From CAYMPW01 sp964392725 (GTDB lineage Archaea; Thermoplasmatota; Thermoplasmata; Methanomassiliicoccales; Methanomethylophilaceae): a stretch of 31,220 nt of DNA. The stretch spans positions 1 to 31,220 of the forward strand of contig CAYMPW010000015.1 in assembly GCA_964392725.1 (NCBI GenBank), read 5' to 3'. Positions 8,398 through 17,136 of the stretch are shown one piece after another; position 1 is the first letter of the stretch; every line of letters starts with the position of its first letter. The notes beneath the pieces are model-generated. The model saw nothing but the letters and a program-made list of their open reading frames with translations, had not been told where the DNA came from and searched no databases. The position numbers and the translations under genes were made by a program.

Positions 8398-8985
8398 TCA
8401 ATCCAAGAAAGATTCATTGATACGATAAAGGAAAAATGTTATTACAACACCTATTGCAAATGATATTGTTGTAAATGTAAGCATAAACATCATTCCTGTA
8501 TCAGGAGTGTATGCCAATCTTGCATACATTGCAAATGCCGCAAGAAGATTAAAGATCAAACTCATGATCCAATATCTGCGGAAAAACAATAATGCAAACA
8601 CAACAAGAGAAAAGAATCCGGAACCGAATGTAGAATATCCGGAACCGACAATGAAATCTACTACGTTCTGTTCGGACATTCCCATATAATTGAGGAAATC
8701 TTCCCATGCGAATCCCGAACTTACAACCCACTCTTTGAGTGCTGTTGCCAGCCCCACGCCTCCAAATATTTCTCCAAGACCGATAATTACAGCAAGGACT
8801 CCAAAAGCTAATGTTAGAATCAATATTACAAGACGGGTTCTTTCGTCATTCAGAAACTTTTTGGTTTCTTCATATTCGGAATCTGTATATTCATTAGACG
8901 TGAAATAACCACAATCTTTACAGTAGTAATCATCTTCTGATAAAATTGCTCCGCAATTGATGCAGAAATCTTTTTCAGCGTCCAT
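8398..8985 (-). CDS. Zinc-ribbon membrane protein, unknown function
   Basis: A 195-aa protein with an N-terminal zinc ribbon (CINC at about residues 8-11 and CKDC at 22-25), an acidic linker, then about four transmembrane helices. Zinc-ribbon membrane proteins of this kind are common and mostly uncharacterised in archaea. It is first in a two-gene unit with the MFS exporter, so it could be an accessory or regulatory partner (inference). A TATA box at 9003-9010 fits a leaderless start at 8985. Confidence 0.75.
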   Translation of the reverse strand: MDAEKDFCINCGAILSEDDYYCKDCGYFTSNEYTDSEYEETKKFLNDERTRLVILILTLAFGVLAVIIGLGEIFGGVGLATALKEWVVSSGFAWEDFLNYMGMSEQNVVDFIVGSGYSTFGSGFFSLVVFALLFFRRYWIMSLIFNLLAAFAMYARLAYTPDTGMMFMLTFTTISFAIGVVITFFLYRINESFLD

Positions 8986-9002
8986 ATTTACCCTTAGTAC
9001 TA

Positions 9003-9010
9003 ATTTATAA
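9003..9010 (-). promoter_or_regulatory. TATA box of the zinc-ribbon/MFS unit
   Basis: Minus-strand TTATAAAT about 22 bases before ATG 8985. It lies inside the T-rich tail of the upstream operon's terminator, so one operon ends where the next begins. Confidence 0.45.
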
Positions 9011-9011
9011 A

Positions 9012-9035
9012 AATAACTTCCCGCCGAAGCGGGAA
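9012..9035 (-). terminator. Terminator of the VOR-like operon
   Basis: Seven-base stem TTCCCGC/GCGGGAA with a CGAA loop (9018-9035), 13 bases past the stop and followed by GTTATTTTTA on the minus strand. Confidence 0.75.
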
Positions 9036-9047
9036 AATTGTTTATCT

Positions 9048-9578
9048 TTACTCGATACCGAGCTTAATTGCAGCACGGTTCAAATCAAGCATTGCAGCTT
9101 TCTTTGCAGGTACGCATTTCTGAAGTCCTGCATCGAGATTCTCTTCTGAACAGAATTTTGTCAATTCGAAGAGTTTTCCGAGAAGAACCATGTTTGCCAT
9201 ACCTTTGAGTTCTTTGCTTTCCGCGATTTCGGAAGCATTAACGTATACGGCGGTTACATCGCTGCGGTTGACTTTGCGCTTTACGATGGAACTGTCTACA
9301 AGGATAATTCCGCCGGGAACAACAGCATCTTCAAATTTATCGAGCGAAGGTGCGTTCATTGCAACCAATACTGTAGGTTCTGTAACCTGAGGTGATCCAA
9401 TAGGTTCGTCACTGATTACAACACTGCAGTTTGCTGTTCCTCCGCGCATTTCAGGTCCGTATGCGGGAAGCCAGGTAATTTCTTTACCTTCAATCATTCC
9501 TGCGTATGCTGCGACCTTACCTCCGAAAAGAACACCTTGTCCTCCGAAACCTGCCATGAGGATGTTAAGACAGCTCAT
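9048..9578 (-). CDS. 2-oxoacid:ferredoxin oxidoreductase gamma subunit
   Basis: A 176-aa catalytic gamma subunit of the POR/KOR/VOR superfamily. The N terminus ILMAGFGGQGVLFGGK and the PAYGPEMRGG motif are diagnostic. The complex oxidises 2-oxoacids to acyl-CoA with ferredoxin, or runs in reverse to carboxylate acyl-CoA. The ATG overlaps the beta-subunit stop by four bases. It is the last gene of a delta-alpha-beta-gamma operon. Confidence 0.92.
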   Translation of the reverse strand: MSCLNILMAGFGGQGVLFGGKVAAYAGMIEGKEITWLPAYGPEMRGGTANCSVVISDEPIGSPQVTEPTVLVAMNAPSLDKFEDAVVPGGIILVDSSIVKRKVNRSDVTAVYVNASEIAESKELKGMANMVLLGKLFELTKFCSEENLDAGLQKCVPAKKAAMLDLNRAAIKLGIE

Positions 9579-10321
9579 TCCTCTGCCCCCTTATCTTTGT
9601 AGACTCCGAGAGGGTAGTAGGGAATCATATTGTCGCGCATCCACTGAAGAGCTTTCTGTGGAGGAAGTCCCCAGTTTGTAGGACAAGTTGAAACGACTTC
9701 TACGATTGAGAATCCTTTTCCGGCAATCTGGTTTTCGAATGCTTTCTTGATTGCTTTCTTTGTGTTGTTGACTTCTTTAACGCAATCTGCGGTACATCTC
9801 TGTGCCAATGCGACTCCGTCGAGAGTGGAGAGAAGTTCACAGACTCTTATTGGATATCCTGCTTCGTTTACATCACGTCCGTAAGGGGTTGTTTGAGTAA
9901 CCATTCCGGGAAGTGTTGTAGGTGCCATCTGTCCACCTGTCATTCCGTAAATTGCATTGTTGATGAAGATAACGGTAATGTTTTCACCGCGTGTTGCTGC
10001 GTGAACTGTTTCCGCCATTCCGATAGCTGCGAGATCACCGTCTCCCTGGTATGTGAAAACCACATTATCGGGGTGACAGCGTTTTACTCCGGTTGCGACA
10101 GCGGGTGCACGTCCGTGGGGGGCCTGAACCATATCGCAGTTGAAGTAGTTGTATGAGAACACGGAACATCCAACGGATGCGACTCCTACTGTTCTGCCTT
10201 CGCAACCGAGTTCATCTATTACTTCGGCAACAAGTCTGTGGATAATACCGTGGGTACATCCGGGACAATAGTGGAAAGGCGCATCTGTGAGCGCGTGTGG
10301 TTTTGAGAATTTTACAACCAT
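9575..10321 (-). CDS. 2-oxoacid:ferredoxin oxidoreductase beta subunit (TPP-binding)
   Basis: A 248-aa thiamine pyrophosphate-binding subunit. YCPGCTHGII at the N terminus marks the four-subunit branch, and GDGDLAAIG followed by NNAIYGMTGGQ gives the Mg/TPP-binding motif. The ATG shares one base with the alpha-subunit stop (TAATG). By overall pattern it is closest to the VOR/KOR type, not to pyruvate enzymes; substrate choice is not certain. Confidence 0.92.
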   Translation of the reverse strand: MVVKFSKPHALTDAPFHYCPGCTHGIIHRLVAEVIDELGCEGRTVGVASVGCSVFSYNYFNCDMVQAPHGRAPAVATGVKRCHPDNVVFTYQGDGDLAAIGMAETVHAATRGENITVIFINNAIYGMTGGQMAPTTLPGMVTQTTPYGRDVNEAGYPIRVCELLSTLDGVALAQRCTADCVKEVNNTKKAIKKAFENQIAGKGFSIVEVVSTCPTNWGLPPQKALQWMRDNMIPYYPLGVYKDKGAEE

Positions 10322-11382
10322 TAGAAATCCCCTCCGTTGAGTTTTTCGATTTCAGCAAGTACTTCCGCGGGTGTTGGAACCATTCCTCCGGTGCGTCCGA
10401 AGAATTTTACGGGTTTTCTTCCATTGGATATGAGACGGATATCGTCTACCATCTGACCCATACACATTTCTACGGACAAGAACACTTTTGCTTTGTCCAT
10501 GCATGCTTCGATTGCATCCACGGGGAAAGGCCAAAGAGTAATCGGACGTACAAGACCGACTTTGATTCCTTTTGCACGGGCCGAATCGATTGCACTGCGA
10601 CATACACGTGAAGATGCACCATATGCGACAAGAACGATTTCCGCGTCTTCAGTCATATATGATTCGGAAAGCTGTTCGGTTTTCTTAATCAAATCATATT
10701 TGGCATATCTGTCCTGAAGGATTTTTTCGAGTGCTGGAGGATCGATGTAAAGTGAGTTGATTACATTGTGTTCTCTCTTGTTTTCGTGACCGCATACAGC
10801 CCAGGGTTTGTCCTGTTCGGAAATGTTTTCTTCGGGAAGAACCACAGGTTCCATCATCTGTCCAAGAAGACCGTCTGAAAGAATCATGACGGGCATACGG
10901 TATTTGTCACCGATGTCGAATGCTTTTGAAACATAATCGACCATTTCCTGAACGGTTGAAGGTGCGAACACAATCAACTGGAAATCTCCGTGGCCGCCTC
11001 CGCGGGTTGCGTGCCAATAATCTCCCTGTGCGGGCTGAATTCCACCGAGACCGGGGCCTGCACGCTGAACGTTGATGATAAGCGCGGGTACATCGCTTCC
11101 TGCAATGTAAGAAATACCTTCGGTCATAAGGCTGACACCGGGTGAACTTGTAGAGGTCATTACACGGGTTCCGGATGCTCCGGCTCCCAAAACCATATTG
11201 ATAGATGCGACTTCAGATTCTGCCTGAAGATAGACTCCGTTCATCTTGGGAAGTCTTTTTGACATGTATGCCGCAACTTCTGTCTGAGGGGTAATAGGAT
11301 ATCCGAAGAAATGAAGACATCCGGAGCGGATTGCTGCTTCTGCCAAAGCTTCGTTACCTTTCATGAGCACTTTTTCTACCAT
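10321..11382 (-). CDS. vorB: 2-oxoacid:ferredoxin oxidoreductase alpha subunit, VorB-like
   Basis: A 353-aa alpha subunit. KGNEALAEAAIRSGC, FGYPITPQTEV and QAESEVASINMVLGA match the VorB (3-methyl-2-oxobutanoate) type as annotated in bacteria and archaea. I choose Met at 11382, which follows a GGAGGT site and lies two bases past the delta stop; a longer frame from 11448 would run through the ferredoxin gene. The acyl-CoA synthetase cassette 1.2 kb away on the other strand suggests branched-chain or aryl acyl-CoA as partner compounds (inference). 2-Oxoglutarate remains possible. Confidence 0.88.
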   Translation of the reverse strand: MVEKVLMKGNEALAEAAIRSGCLHFFGYPITPQTEVAAYMSKRLPKMNGVYLQAESEVASINMVLGAGASGTRVMTSTSSPGVSLMTEGISYIAGSDVPALIINVQRAGPGLGGIQPAQGDYWHATRGGGHGDFQLIVFAPSTVQEMVDYVSKAFDIGDKYRMPVMILSDGLLGQMMEPVVLPEENISEQDKPWAVCGHENKREHNVINSLYIDPPALEKILQDRYAKYDLIKKTEQLSESYMTEDAEIVLVAYGASSRVCRSAIDSARAKGIKVGLVRPITLWPFPVDAIEACMDKAKVFLSVEMCMGQMVDDIRLISNGRKPVKFFGRTGGMVPTPAEVLAEIEKLNGGDF

Positions 11383-11384
11383 TC

Positions 11385-11591
11385 TTATACCTCCACGATA
11401 ATTGCTACATCGGGACACATTGTTGCACATGATTTGCATCCCGAACATTTTGACGGATCGGTAAGTTTTGCGGGGTGGTATCCCTTTGCATTAAGCCTTT
11501 CTTTATCCAAGATAATCAATGTGCGTGGGCATGCCATTACACACATCTCGCATCCTTTGCATAAGTTCTCGTTTATGATTATTGTTGCCAA
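11385..11591 (-). CDS. 2-oxoacid:ferredoxin oxidoreductase delta (ferredoxin) subunit
   Basis: A 68-aa two-[4Fe-4S] ferredoxin subunit with two full CxxCxxCxxxCP motifs (CKGCEMCVMACP and CSGCKSCATMCP). The start is TTG at 11591: the in-frame stop of the preceding gene lies just upstream, no suitable ATG exists, and GGAAGG sits six bases before it. It feeds electrons between the TPP subunits and the ferredoxin pool. Confidence 0.88.
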   Translation of the reverse strand: MATIIINENLCKGCEMCVMACPRTLIILDKERLNAKGYHPAKLTDPSKCSGCKSCATMCPDVAIIVEV

Positions 11592-11603
11592 ATAAATCCT
11601 TCC

Positions 11604-12275
11604 TTATTCCCACGTGGTTTTAACAAGCACTTCTACAGGGTATGCATACATCGTTTGTAAACATAATGCTACTGAGAGGGGTGCTGTAGTAAAAATCAAT
11701 GGCAAATCTGCCAATTCTGCTGTTTTTTCGGCGTAATCCAAAGTTGCTTCGATGTCTTCCACCGTTGTTTCATTTTTAAGATGAGAGTTGTTTATTATTC
11801 CGGTTACTTTTAATCCAGATGTGCCCTCGATCTCCTTCATTATTTGCACAGTATCCTCAGGATTCTCAGTAAATGTACGATACATGTTGATTACGTAATA
11901 CATATCGTATCCACGCTCTTTGATATCTTCGGAAAAACGTCCTAAAACGGTTGATCCCGCATCATCTCCGCCAACATCTATTATTACTCTTCCCGGTCCT
12001 AAAATTGCAGGACCCACTGCACCGGAAATTGATGGGAGATCCAAATTGGAATTAACAAAATTTGGAGCGACTACACGTACTCCTTCTGCCTCCATCATTT
12101 CAGAATAATCTCCTGTCCTGAAATATGGATTTACAATATCCAAATCTATCAAAGTTATATCTTCTCCCGATGAGGCAAAATCCAATGCCATGTTCATTGA
12201 AAGATTTGTTTTTCCAGCTCCGTAATGTCCACATATAATTATGAGCTTTTCAGATTCTGCTTTGATATTTTTCAT
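11604..12275 (-). CDS. P-loop ATPase of the MinD/ParA/CobQ type
   Basis: About 223 aa with a deviant Walker A (CGHYGAGKTN), a Walker A-prime-like LIDLDIVNPYF and a DVGGDD segment replacing the usual Walker B. Related proteins are poorly characterised; it ends 13 bases before the ferredoxin subunit, so it is probably the first gene of the VOR-like operon and may help regulate or mature it (inference). I place the start at Met 12275, preceded by GAGG; Met 12308 would add 11 residues. A TATA-like AAAATATGAT lies near 12309. Confidence 0.75.
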   Translation of the reverse strand: MKNIKAESEKLIIICGHYGAGKTNLSMNMALDFASSGEDITLIDLDIVNPYFRTGDYSEMMEAEGVRVVAPNFVNSNLDLPSISGAVGPAILGPGRVIIDVGGDDAGSTVLGRFSEDIKERGYDMYYVINMYRTFTENPEDTVQIMKEIEGTSGLKVTGIINNSHLKNETTVEDIEATLDYAEKTAELADLPLIFTTAPLSVALCLQTMYAYPVEVLVKTTWE

Positions 12276-12332
12276 CTGCTTCCTCAGACCTCTATACTCG
12301 TTTATCATATTTTACTGAACTGTCGTTTTACT

Positions 12333-12368
12333 TCGTTGATTGTACGAAAAATCAAAAATCGTTGATTG
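12333..12368. repeat. Direct repeat TCGTTGATTG, two copies
   Basis: Exact ten-base repeats at 12333-12342 and 12359-12368, 26 bases apart (about 2.5 helical turns), in the divergent region between the VOR-like operon and the XRE/acyl-CoA synthetase operon. The spacing would suit a dimeric regulator, perhaps one of the XRE-cupin proteins, but two copies alone are weak evidence. Confidence 0.35.
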
Positions 12369-12510
12369 CAATTTGTAAAATATTCTTTACTTTTAAAAAA
12401 ATACATGTGTTTTTCATCGAAAAAATATAAGATATTTTATCGTAAAACTAGACATAATCAAAGGAATTTTGTTGATATGTAGTTCTCTATTTTTGTAGTT
12501 AGTAGTTAAA

Positions 12511-12519
12511 GTATATATT
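12511..12519 (+). promoter_or_regulatory. TATA box of the XRE/acyl-CoA synthetase operon
   Basis: GTATATATT centred about 27 bases before ATG 12542, with no ribosome site, so a leaderless transcript is expected. It rules out the out-of-frame ATG at 12538. Confidence 0.6.
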
Positions 12520-12541
12520 CAGTAAAATAATAGAGTTATGC

Positions 12542-13129
12542 ATGGTATCTGTTGAACCTGAAACACCAGAAGTTGCGGAGAGAATTCGTACAATGCGCGA
12601 ACTTTGCGGTTTTGAGGCGCAAGAAATTGCAGACTATGCAGGAATTTCTCTCGACGAATATGTGAAAATCGAGAACGGAGACAAAGATTTTCCATTCTCC
12701 TGCTTATATAGAATTGCAGAGAAATTTGGAATAGATATCGTAGAATTACTTACAGGTAAGAATCCCCGTCTCGGTGAATTTACCATCGTTAGACACGGCG
12801 GAGGAATTCCAATCAAAAGACGTGAAGGATACAGCTATATGCACCTTGCAGCCAATTTCAAAGGCCCCATAGCAGTACCGCTTTACGTTACAGCTCCTTA
12901 CAACGAGGAACTTATGAACAAACCCATCGAACTTTCCACCCATGACGGACAGGAATTCGATTATGTTCTTTCAGGAAATTTGAGAATTGCCCACGACGGA
13001 CACATCGTAGATCTCGGACCTGGAGATTCATTATATCACGATTCGAGTAAAGGACACGGAATGATTGCGACCAACAAAGAAGGTTGTACTTTCCTTGCGA
13101 TTGTCCTCAAAAAGGAAGTGGAGAAATGA
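12542..13129 (+). CDS. XRE-family regulator with C-terminal cupin domain (copy 1)
   Basis: A 195-aa protein with an N-terminal helix-turn-helix of the XRE type (about residues 12-70) and a C-terminal cupin (about 120-190: EFDYVLSGNLRIAHDG, LGPGDSLYHDS, HGM). Such proteins usually bind a small ligand in the cupin and control the gene next to them. It overlaps the synthetase gene by four bases (ATGA) and has a clear paralog at 14789. Ligand by inference: the acid or acyl-CoA handled by the partner enzyme. Confidence 0.88.
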   Translation: MVSVEPETPEVAERIRTMRELCGFEAQEIADYAGISLDEYVKIENGDKDFPFSCLYRIAEKFGIDIVELLTGKNPRLGEFTIVRHGGGIPIKRREGYSYMHLAANFKGPIAVPLYVTAPYNEELMNKPIELSTHDGQEFDYVLSGNLRIAHDGHIVDLGPGDSLYHDSSKGHGMIATNKEGCTFLAIVLKKEVEK

Positions 13130-14784
13130 GGAATATAAACCTCAACTACATAGATGAGGTATATGATGATGACGGAATAATCCGTAGCGTTAAAACACAC
13201 TATCCAAATAATTTCAATTTTGGATATGATGTCGTAGACGATATAGGAAATAATGATCCCGACAGACGTGCTCTTGTTTGGTGCGACGATCAAGGTAATG
13301 AAAAAATCTTTACATTCGAAGACGTAATGAAAAAATCAAACCAGGTTGCAAATTTCCTTACGGCACAGGGCATAAAGAAAGGAGATCTTGTTCTCGTTAT
13401 CTTGAAGCACAGCTACCAGTTCTGGTACCTTTCCGTTGCACTTTGTAAAATCGGTGCTGTTTTGGTACCTGCAACATTCATGCTTACGAAACACGATGTT
13501 GAATATCGTGTAAAAGTCGCAGGAATCAAAGCTACTGTGTGCACAGTTAACTGCGATGTTATCAATGCGGTAAATTCCGCGGAAGATATACCTACATTAG
13601 AACACAAGTTCTGCGTCAATGGAGATTCCGAAGGATGGGTAAATCTCGATAAAGAATGTGAAAAATATCCGGATACTATAGAAAGGGTTCCGACAAATGC
13701 ACATGAAATATTCATGATTTATTTCACATCGGGAACTTCCGGAAATCCTAAAATGGCAATGCATAACCATACGTATCCCATAGGAAGTATCGTTAATGCA
13801 AAACATTGGCATTGTGTTGAATCCGATGGAGGATTACACTTCTCTATTGCAGATACAGGTTGGGCAAAATGTGCCTGGGGTAAAATCTTCGGACAATGGA
13901 TGATGGAAGCTGCTGTATTTGTTTATGAATACGAAAAATTCGAGCCAGCAGAAGTGTTAGATCTCATTGGAAAATACAAGATTACAACTCTTTGCTGCCC
14001 TCCAACCATGTTCAGGTTCTTCCTTAACGCAGGTTTGGATGGTCACGACCTTTCCAGTTTACACAACTGTTGTATCGCCGGAGAAGCACTCAATCCCGAT
14101 ACGTATAACACATGGTATGAGAAAACCGGTTTGAAACTCATGGAAGGGTATGGTCAAACAGAAACTTCTGCAATCGCAGGAACTTTCAGAGGAATGACTC
14201 CTAAACCGGGATCCATGGGCATCCCATCGCCGCAATACAAAGTTGACCTCGTGGACTGCGAAGGTAGACCGTGTCCCGCAGGAGTTGATGGAGAAGTTGT
14301 CGTTGATATCAGCGATATGCCTCCTGGAATAACCGTGGGATATTACCGTGATGAAAAACGTAATGCGGTAATGCAAGAAACCAAACTCCATCACACCGGC
14401 GATATCGCATGGAGAGATGAAGATGGTTACATGTGGTATGTCGGAAGAAACGATGATATCATCAAATCTTCCGGATACAGAATCAGTCCTTTCGAAATCG
14501 AAAGTGTTCTTATGACACACCCCTCGGTTCTCGAATGCGCCATCACAGGTGTTCCCGATCCCGTAAGGGGACAACTTGTCAAAGCTACAGTTGTTCTTAG
14601 ACAGGGATACGAACCTACTGATGAATTGAAAAAAGAACTTCAAACCTATGTCAAAAAGGAAACCGCTCCGTACAAGTACCCTCGTGCACTTGAATTCGTA
14701 GAACAGTTGCCTAAGACAACCAGCGGCAAGGTTATGCGCGTAACCATCCGCAAAAATGATTCCAAATTATCTGATATGAGGTGA
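13126..14784 (+). CDS. AMP-forming acyl-CoA synthetase (copy 1)
   Basis: A 552-aa adenylate-forming enzyme that makes acyl-CoA from a free acid, ATP and CoA. The P-loop-like motif FTSGTSGNPKM, the GYGQTET motif, the hinge region WYVGRNDDIIKSSGYRI and the C-terminal catalytic Lys in TTSGKVMR are intact. It resembles medium-chain/branched-chain acyl-CoA synthetases of methanogens more than acetate-specific Acs, which are about 650 aa. Start at 13126 within the XRE stop; a frame from 13084 would overlap the cupin. The VOR-like operon nearby could carboxylate its product to a 2-oxoacid (inference). Confidence 0.9.
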   Translation: MRNINLNYIDEVYDDDGIIRSVKTHYPNNFNFGYDVVDDIGNNDPDRRALVWCDDQGNEKIFTFEDVMKKSNQVANFLTAQGIKKGDLVLVILKHSYQFWYLSVALCKIGAVLVPATFMLTKHDVEYRVKVAGIKATVCTVNCDVINAVNSAEDIPTLEHKFCVNGDSEGWVNLDKECEKYPDTIERVPTNAHEIFMIYFTSGTSGNPKMAMHNHTYPIGSIVNAKHWHCVESDGGLHFSIADTGWAKCAWGKIFGQWMMEAAVFVYEYEKFEPAEVLDLIGKYKITTLCCPPTMFRFFLNAGLDGHDLSSLHNCCIAGEALNPDTYNTWYEKTGLKLMEGYGQTETSAIAGTFRGMTPKPGSMGIPSPQYKVDLVDCEGRPCPAGVDGEVVVDISDMPPGITVGYYRDEKRNAVMQETKLHHTGDIAWRDEDGYMWYVGRNDDIIKSSGYRISPFEIESVLMTHPSVLECAITGVPDPVRGQLVKATVVLRQGYEPTDELKKELQTYVKKETAPYKYPRALEFVEQLPKTTSGKVMRVTIRKNDSKLSDMR

Positions 14785-14788
14785 AAAA

Positions 14789-15385
14789 ATGAAAAATGTA
14801 TGTATGCCAGAAGAGCCACAGATAGCCGAGATTGCAATGCGTATTCGTGATATGCGCGACATGATTGGCCGTTCGGTGGAAGAAATGGCAGAAATAACAG
14901 GCGTTACCCCAGAAGAATACAGAGTATTGGAATCCGGAGAAACCGATTTTGGATTTACATTCCTATACAAATGTGCCAAAGAATTTGGCGTCGATATAAT
15001 CGATATTCTTACGGGAGAATGCCCTCACCTTGTTGATTGGTCTTATGTTCCCGCAGGAAAAGGATTGCCTATCAACAGAAGAGTTGGATTTGATTACAGC
15101 CATTTGGCACCTTTCTTCAAAAACAAGCTTGCAGAACCTTTCTTAGTTCGTGCTACATTCAAATCAGAAGATGTAGAGAAACCCATCGAACGTTCCACAC
15201 ACATCGGGCAGGAATTCAATTATGTTTTGAGTGGAAAACTCCGTTTTGTACATGATGATCATGAAGTGGAAATGAAAGAGGGAGATTCTGTATTCTACGA
15301 CTCCAGCAAACCTCACGGCATGATCGCAGTCGATGGAAAAGATTGTGTTTTCCTTGCCGTCGTTATGAAAGACTCGGAAGAGTGA
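14789..15385 (+). CDS. XRE-family regulator with C-terminal cupin domain (copy 2)
   Basis: A 198-aa paralog of the protein at 12542, sharing the HTH (about residues 14-72), the linker with paired Arg residues (INRRVGFDYSHLA) and the cupin (GQEFNYVLSGKLRF, EGDSVFYDSSKPHGM). GAGGTGA precedes the ATG, four bases after the copy 1 synthetase stop. It sits directly before its own synthetase, so the regulator-enzyme pair was duplicated as a unit. Confidence 0.88.
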   Translation: MKNVCMPEEPQIAEIAMRIRDMRDMIGRSVEEMAEITGVTPEEYRVLESGETDFGFTFLYKCAKEFGVDIIDILTGECPHLVDWSYVPAGKGLPINRRVGFDYSHLAPFFKNKLAEPFLVRATFKSEDVEKPIERSTHIGQEFNYVLSGKLRFVHDDHEVEMKEGDSVFYDSSKPHGMIAVDGKDCVFLAVVMKDSEE

Positions 15386-15389
15386 TATC

Positions 15390-17036
15390 ATGAGAAATAT
15401 ACATCAGAAATACGTCGAGGAAGAATACGACGAAAACGGAATGTTGGTAAAATACAACACCGTATGTCCTGAAAACTTCAATTTCGGATATGATATCGTA
15501 GATGATATAGGAACAAATGATCCTGAACGTCTTGCATTTGTGTGGTGTACGGATAAGGGGCAGGAAAAGAAATTCACATTCAAAGAAATAATGGATCTTT
15601 CCAATCAAACCGCAAATTTCCTGTCATCACAGGGAATCAAAAAAGGCGATTACGTTTTGGTTGTTCTGAAACACAACTACCAATTCTGGTATGTTTCGGT
15701 TGCATTACATAAATTGGGTGCAGTTTTGGTACCTGCAACTTTCATGCTCAAGAAACATGATGTTACATACAGAGTGAACGAAGGTTCCATTTCAGCAGCA
15801 ATCGTTACAAATCAAAGTGGTGTTGCTGATGTCTTTGATGAAGCAATGGATGAATGTCCAACACTCAAAGTAAAAATGATTGTCAACGAAGACAAAGAAG
15901 GTTGGATAAATCTTGATAAAGGAATTGAAGAATCTTCCAAAGTTATGGAGAGAGTTCCCACAACCTGCACAGATCCAATGATAATGTACTTCTCATCTGG
16001 AACATCGGGATATCCAAAAATGGTTCTTCATGACTACAGATATGCATTAGCACATTTGTTTACTGCAAAACATTGGCATAATGTTCAACCCGATGATGGA
16101 ATCCATTTCACTATCGCAGATACGGGATGGGGAAAAGCCGTTTGGGGAAAACTTTACGGACAGTGGATGATGGAAACAACAACCTTCGTCTATGAATACG
16201 AAAAGTTCGAATCAGCAGAAATCCTCAAACTTATCGAAAAATACGGAATCGTAACACTCTGTTGCCCACCTACTATGTTCAGAATGTTTATCCTTGAAGG
16301 ATTGGAGAAATTCAATTTGTCGAGTTTGAAACACTGTTCCATCGCAGGCGAAGCTCTCAGTCCCGACGTATTCAACAAATGGTACGATGCAACCGGAATA
16401 AAGCTTATGGAAGGTTTCGGACAAACGGAAACAACCGTTGTAATCTGTAACATCCCCGGAATGGAGCCTAAACCCGGATCCATGGGAAAACCGTCTCCAC
16501 AGTATGTTGTCGATATATTGGATCCTGACGGAAATGTATGTCCTCCGGGTATGAGGGGAGAAATTGCAGTAAGATGGGGTCCTGAATATCCGGGTCTCAT
16601 GATGGGATATCATTGTAATCCCGAGAAGACTGCAGCTGCGATTTACAACGGATATCACCACACCGGAGATACTGCGTGGGCCGACGAAGACGGATACATT
16701 TGGTATGTCGGAAGAAACGATGATATCATCAAATCTTCAGGATACAGAATAGGACCTTTCGAAATCGAAAATGTTCTTTCCGCTCACCCCGCTGTGAGAG
16801 AATGCGCAATCACAGGTGTTCCCGACCCCGTAAGAGGTCAACTTGTGAAAGCAACTATCGTTCTCAGTGATGGATATGAACCTACCGATGCACTGAAGAA
16901 AGAACTTCAGAACTATGTCAAAAAGGAAACCGCTCCGTACAAATACCCGCGTGTTGTGGACTTTGTCGAAGAACTTCCCAAGACCATAAACGGAAAGGTC
17001 AAACGTACGGACATCCGTAAAATCGATGGTTTGTAA
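15390..17036 (+). CDS. AMP-forming acyl-CoA synthetase (copy 2)
   Basis: A 548-aa paralog of the enzyme at 13126 with the same motifs (FSSGTSGYPKM, GFGQTET, WYVGRNDDIIKSSGYRI, catalytic Lys in TINGKVKR). The two differ most in the middle of the N-terminal domain and near residues 385-415, where substrate and hinge residues lie, so they may prefer different acids (inference). It ends the four-gene operon and is followed by a clear terminator. Confidence 0.9.
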   Translation: MRNIHQKYVEEEYDENGMLVKYNTVCPENFNFGYDIVDDIGTNDPERLAFVWCTDKGQEKKFTFKEIMDLSNQTANFLSSQGIKKGDYVLVVLKHNYQFWYVSVALHKLGAVLVPATFMLKKHDVTYRVNEGSISAAIVTNQSGVADVFDEAMDECPTLKVKMIVNEDKEGWINLDKGIEESSKVMERVPTTCTDPMIMYFSSGTSGYPKMVLHDYRYALAHLFTAKHWHNVQPDDGIHFTIADTGWGKAVWGKLYGQWMMETTTFVYEYEKFESAEILKLIEKYGIVTLCCPPTMFRMFILEGLEKFNLSSLKHCSIAGEALSPDVFNKWYDATGIKLMEGFGQTETTVVICNIPGMEPKPGSMGKPSPQYVVDILDPDGNVCPPGMRGEIAVRWGPEYPGLMMGYHCNPEKTAAAIYNGYHHTGDTAWADEDGYIWYVGRNDDIIKSSGYRIGPFEIENVLSAHPAVRECAITGVPDPVRGQLVKATIVLSDGYEPTDALKKELQNYVKKETAPYKYPRVVDFVEELPKTINGKVKRTDIRKIDGL

Positions 17037-17038
17037 AC

Positions 17039-17064
17039 GGGTCTTCGGACCCATTTTACTTTTT
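17039..17064 (+). terminator. Terminator of the XRE/acyl-CoA synthetase operon
   Basis: GGGTC-TTCG-GACCC hairpin with a stable TTCG tetraloop (17039-17052) followed by ATTTTACTTTTT. Confidence 0.85.
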
Positions 17065-17117
17065 CATACATTTATGGATGTTTTCAAAGAATATAGATAA
17101 ATATCCATAAATGTATG
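17065..17117. repeat. 15-bp perfect inverted repeat
   Basis: Arms 17065-17079 (CATACATTTATGGAT) and 17103-17117 are perfect inverted repeats separated by 23 bases. The block lies between the operon terminator and the TM2 gene, ending 8 bases before its AGGAGG. It could be a two-site operator or an RNA structure over the promoter region; AT-rich arms make a terminator less likely. Confidence 0.5.
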
Positions 17118-17136
17118 TATTTTCAGGAGGAATATA

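Noticed and set aside
14059..14643. Long minus-strand frame opposite acyl-CoA synthetase copy 1
   Set aside because: Shadow of a well-supported enzyme gene; a similar shadow appears over copy 2.
12542..17036. Mobile element or composite transposon around the duplicated regulator-enzyme pairs
   Set aside because: No transposase, terminal repeats or target duplications were seen; the copies are diverged and tightly spaced, which fits old tandem gene duplication.
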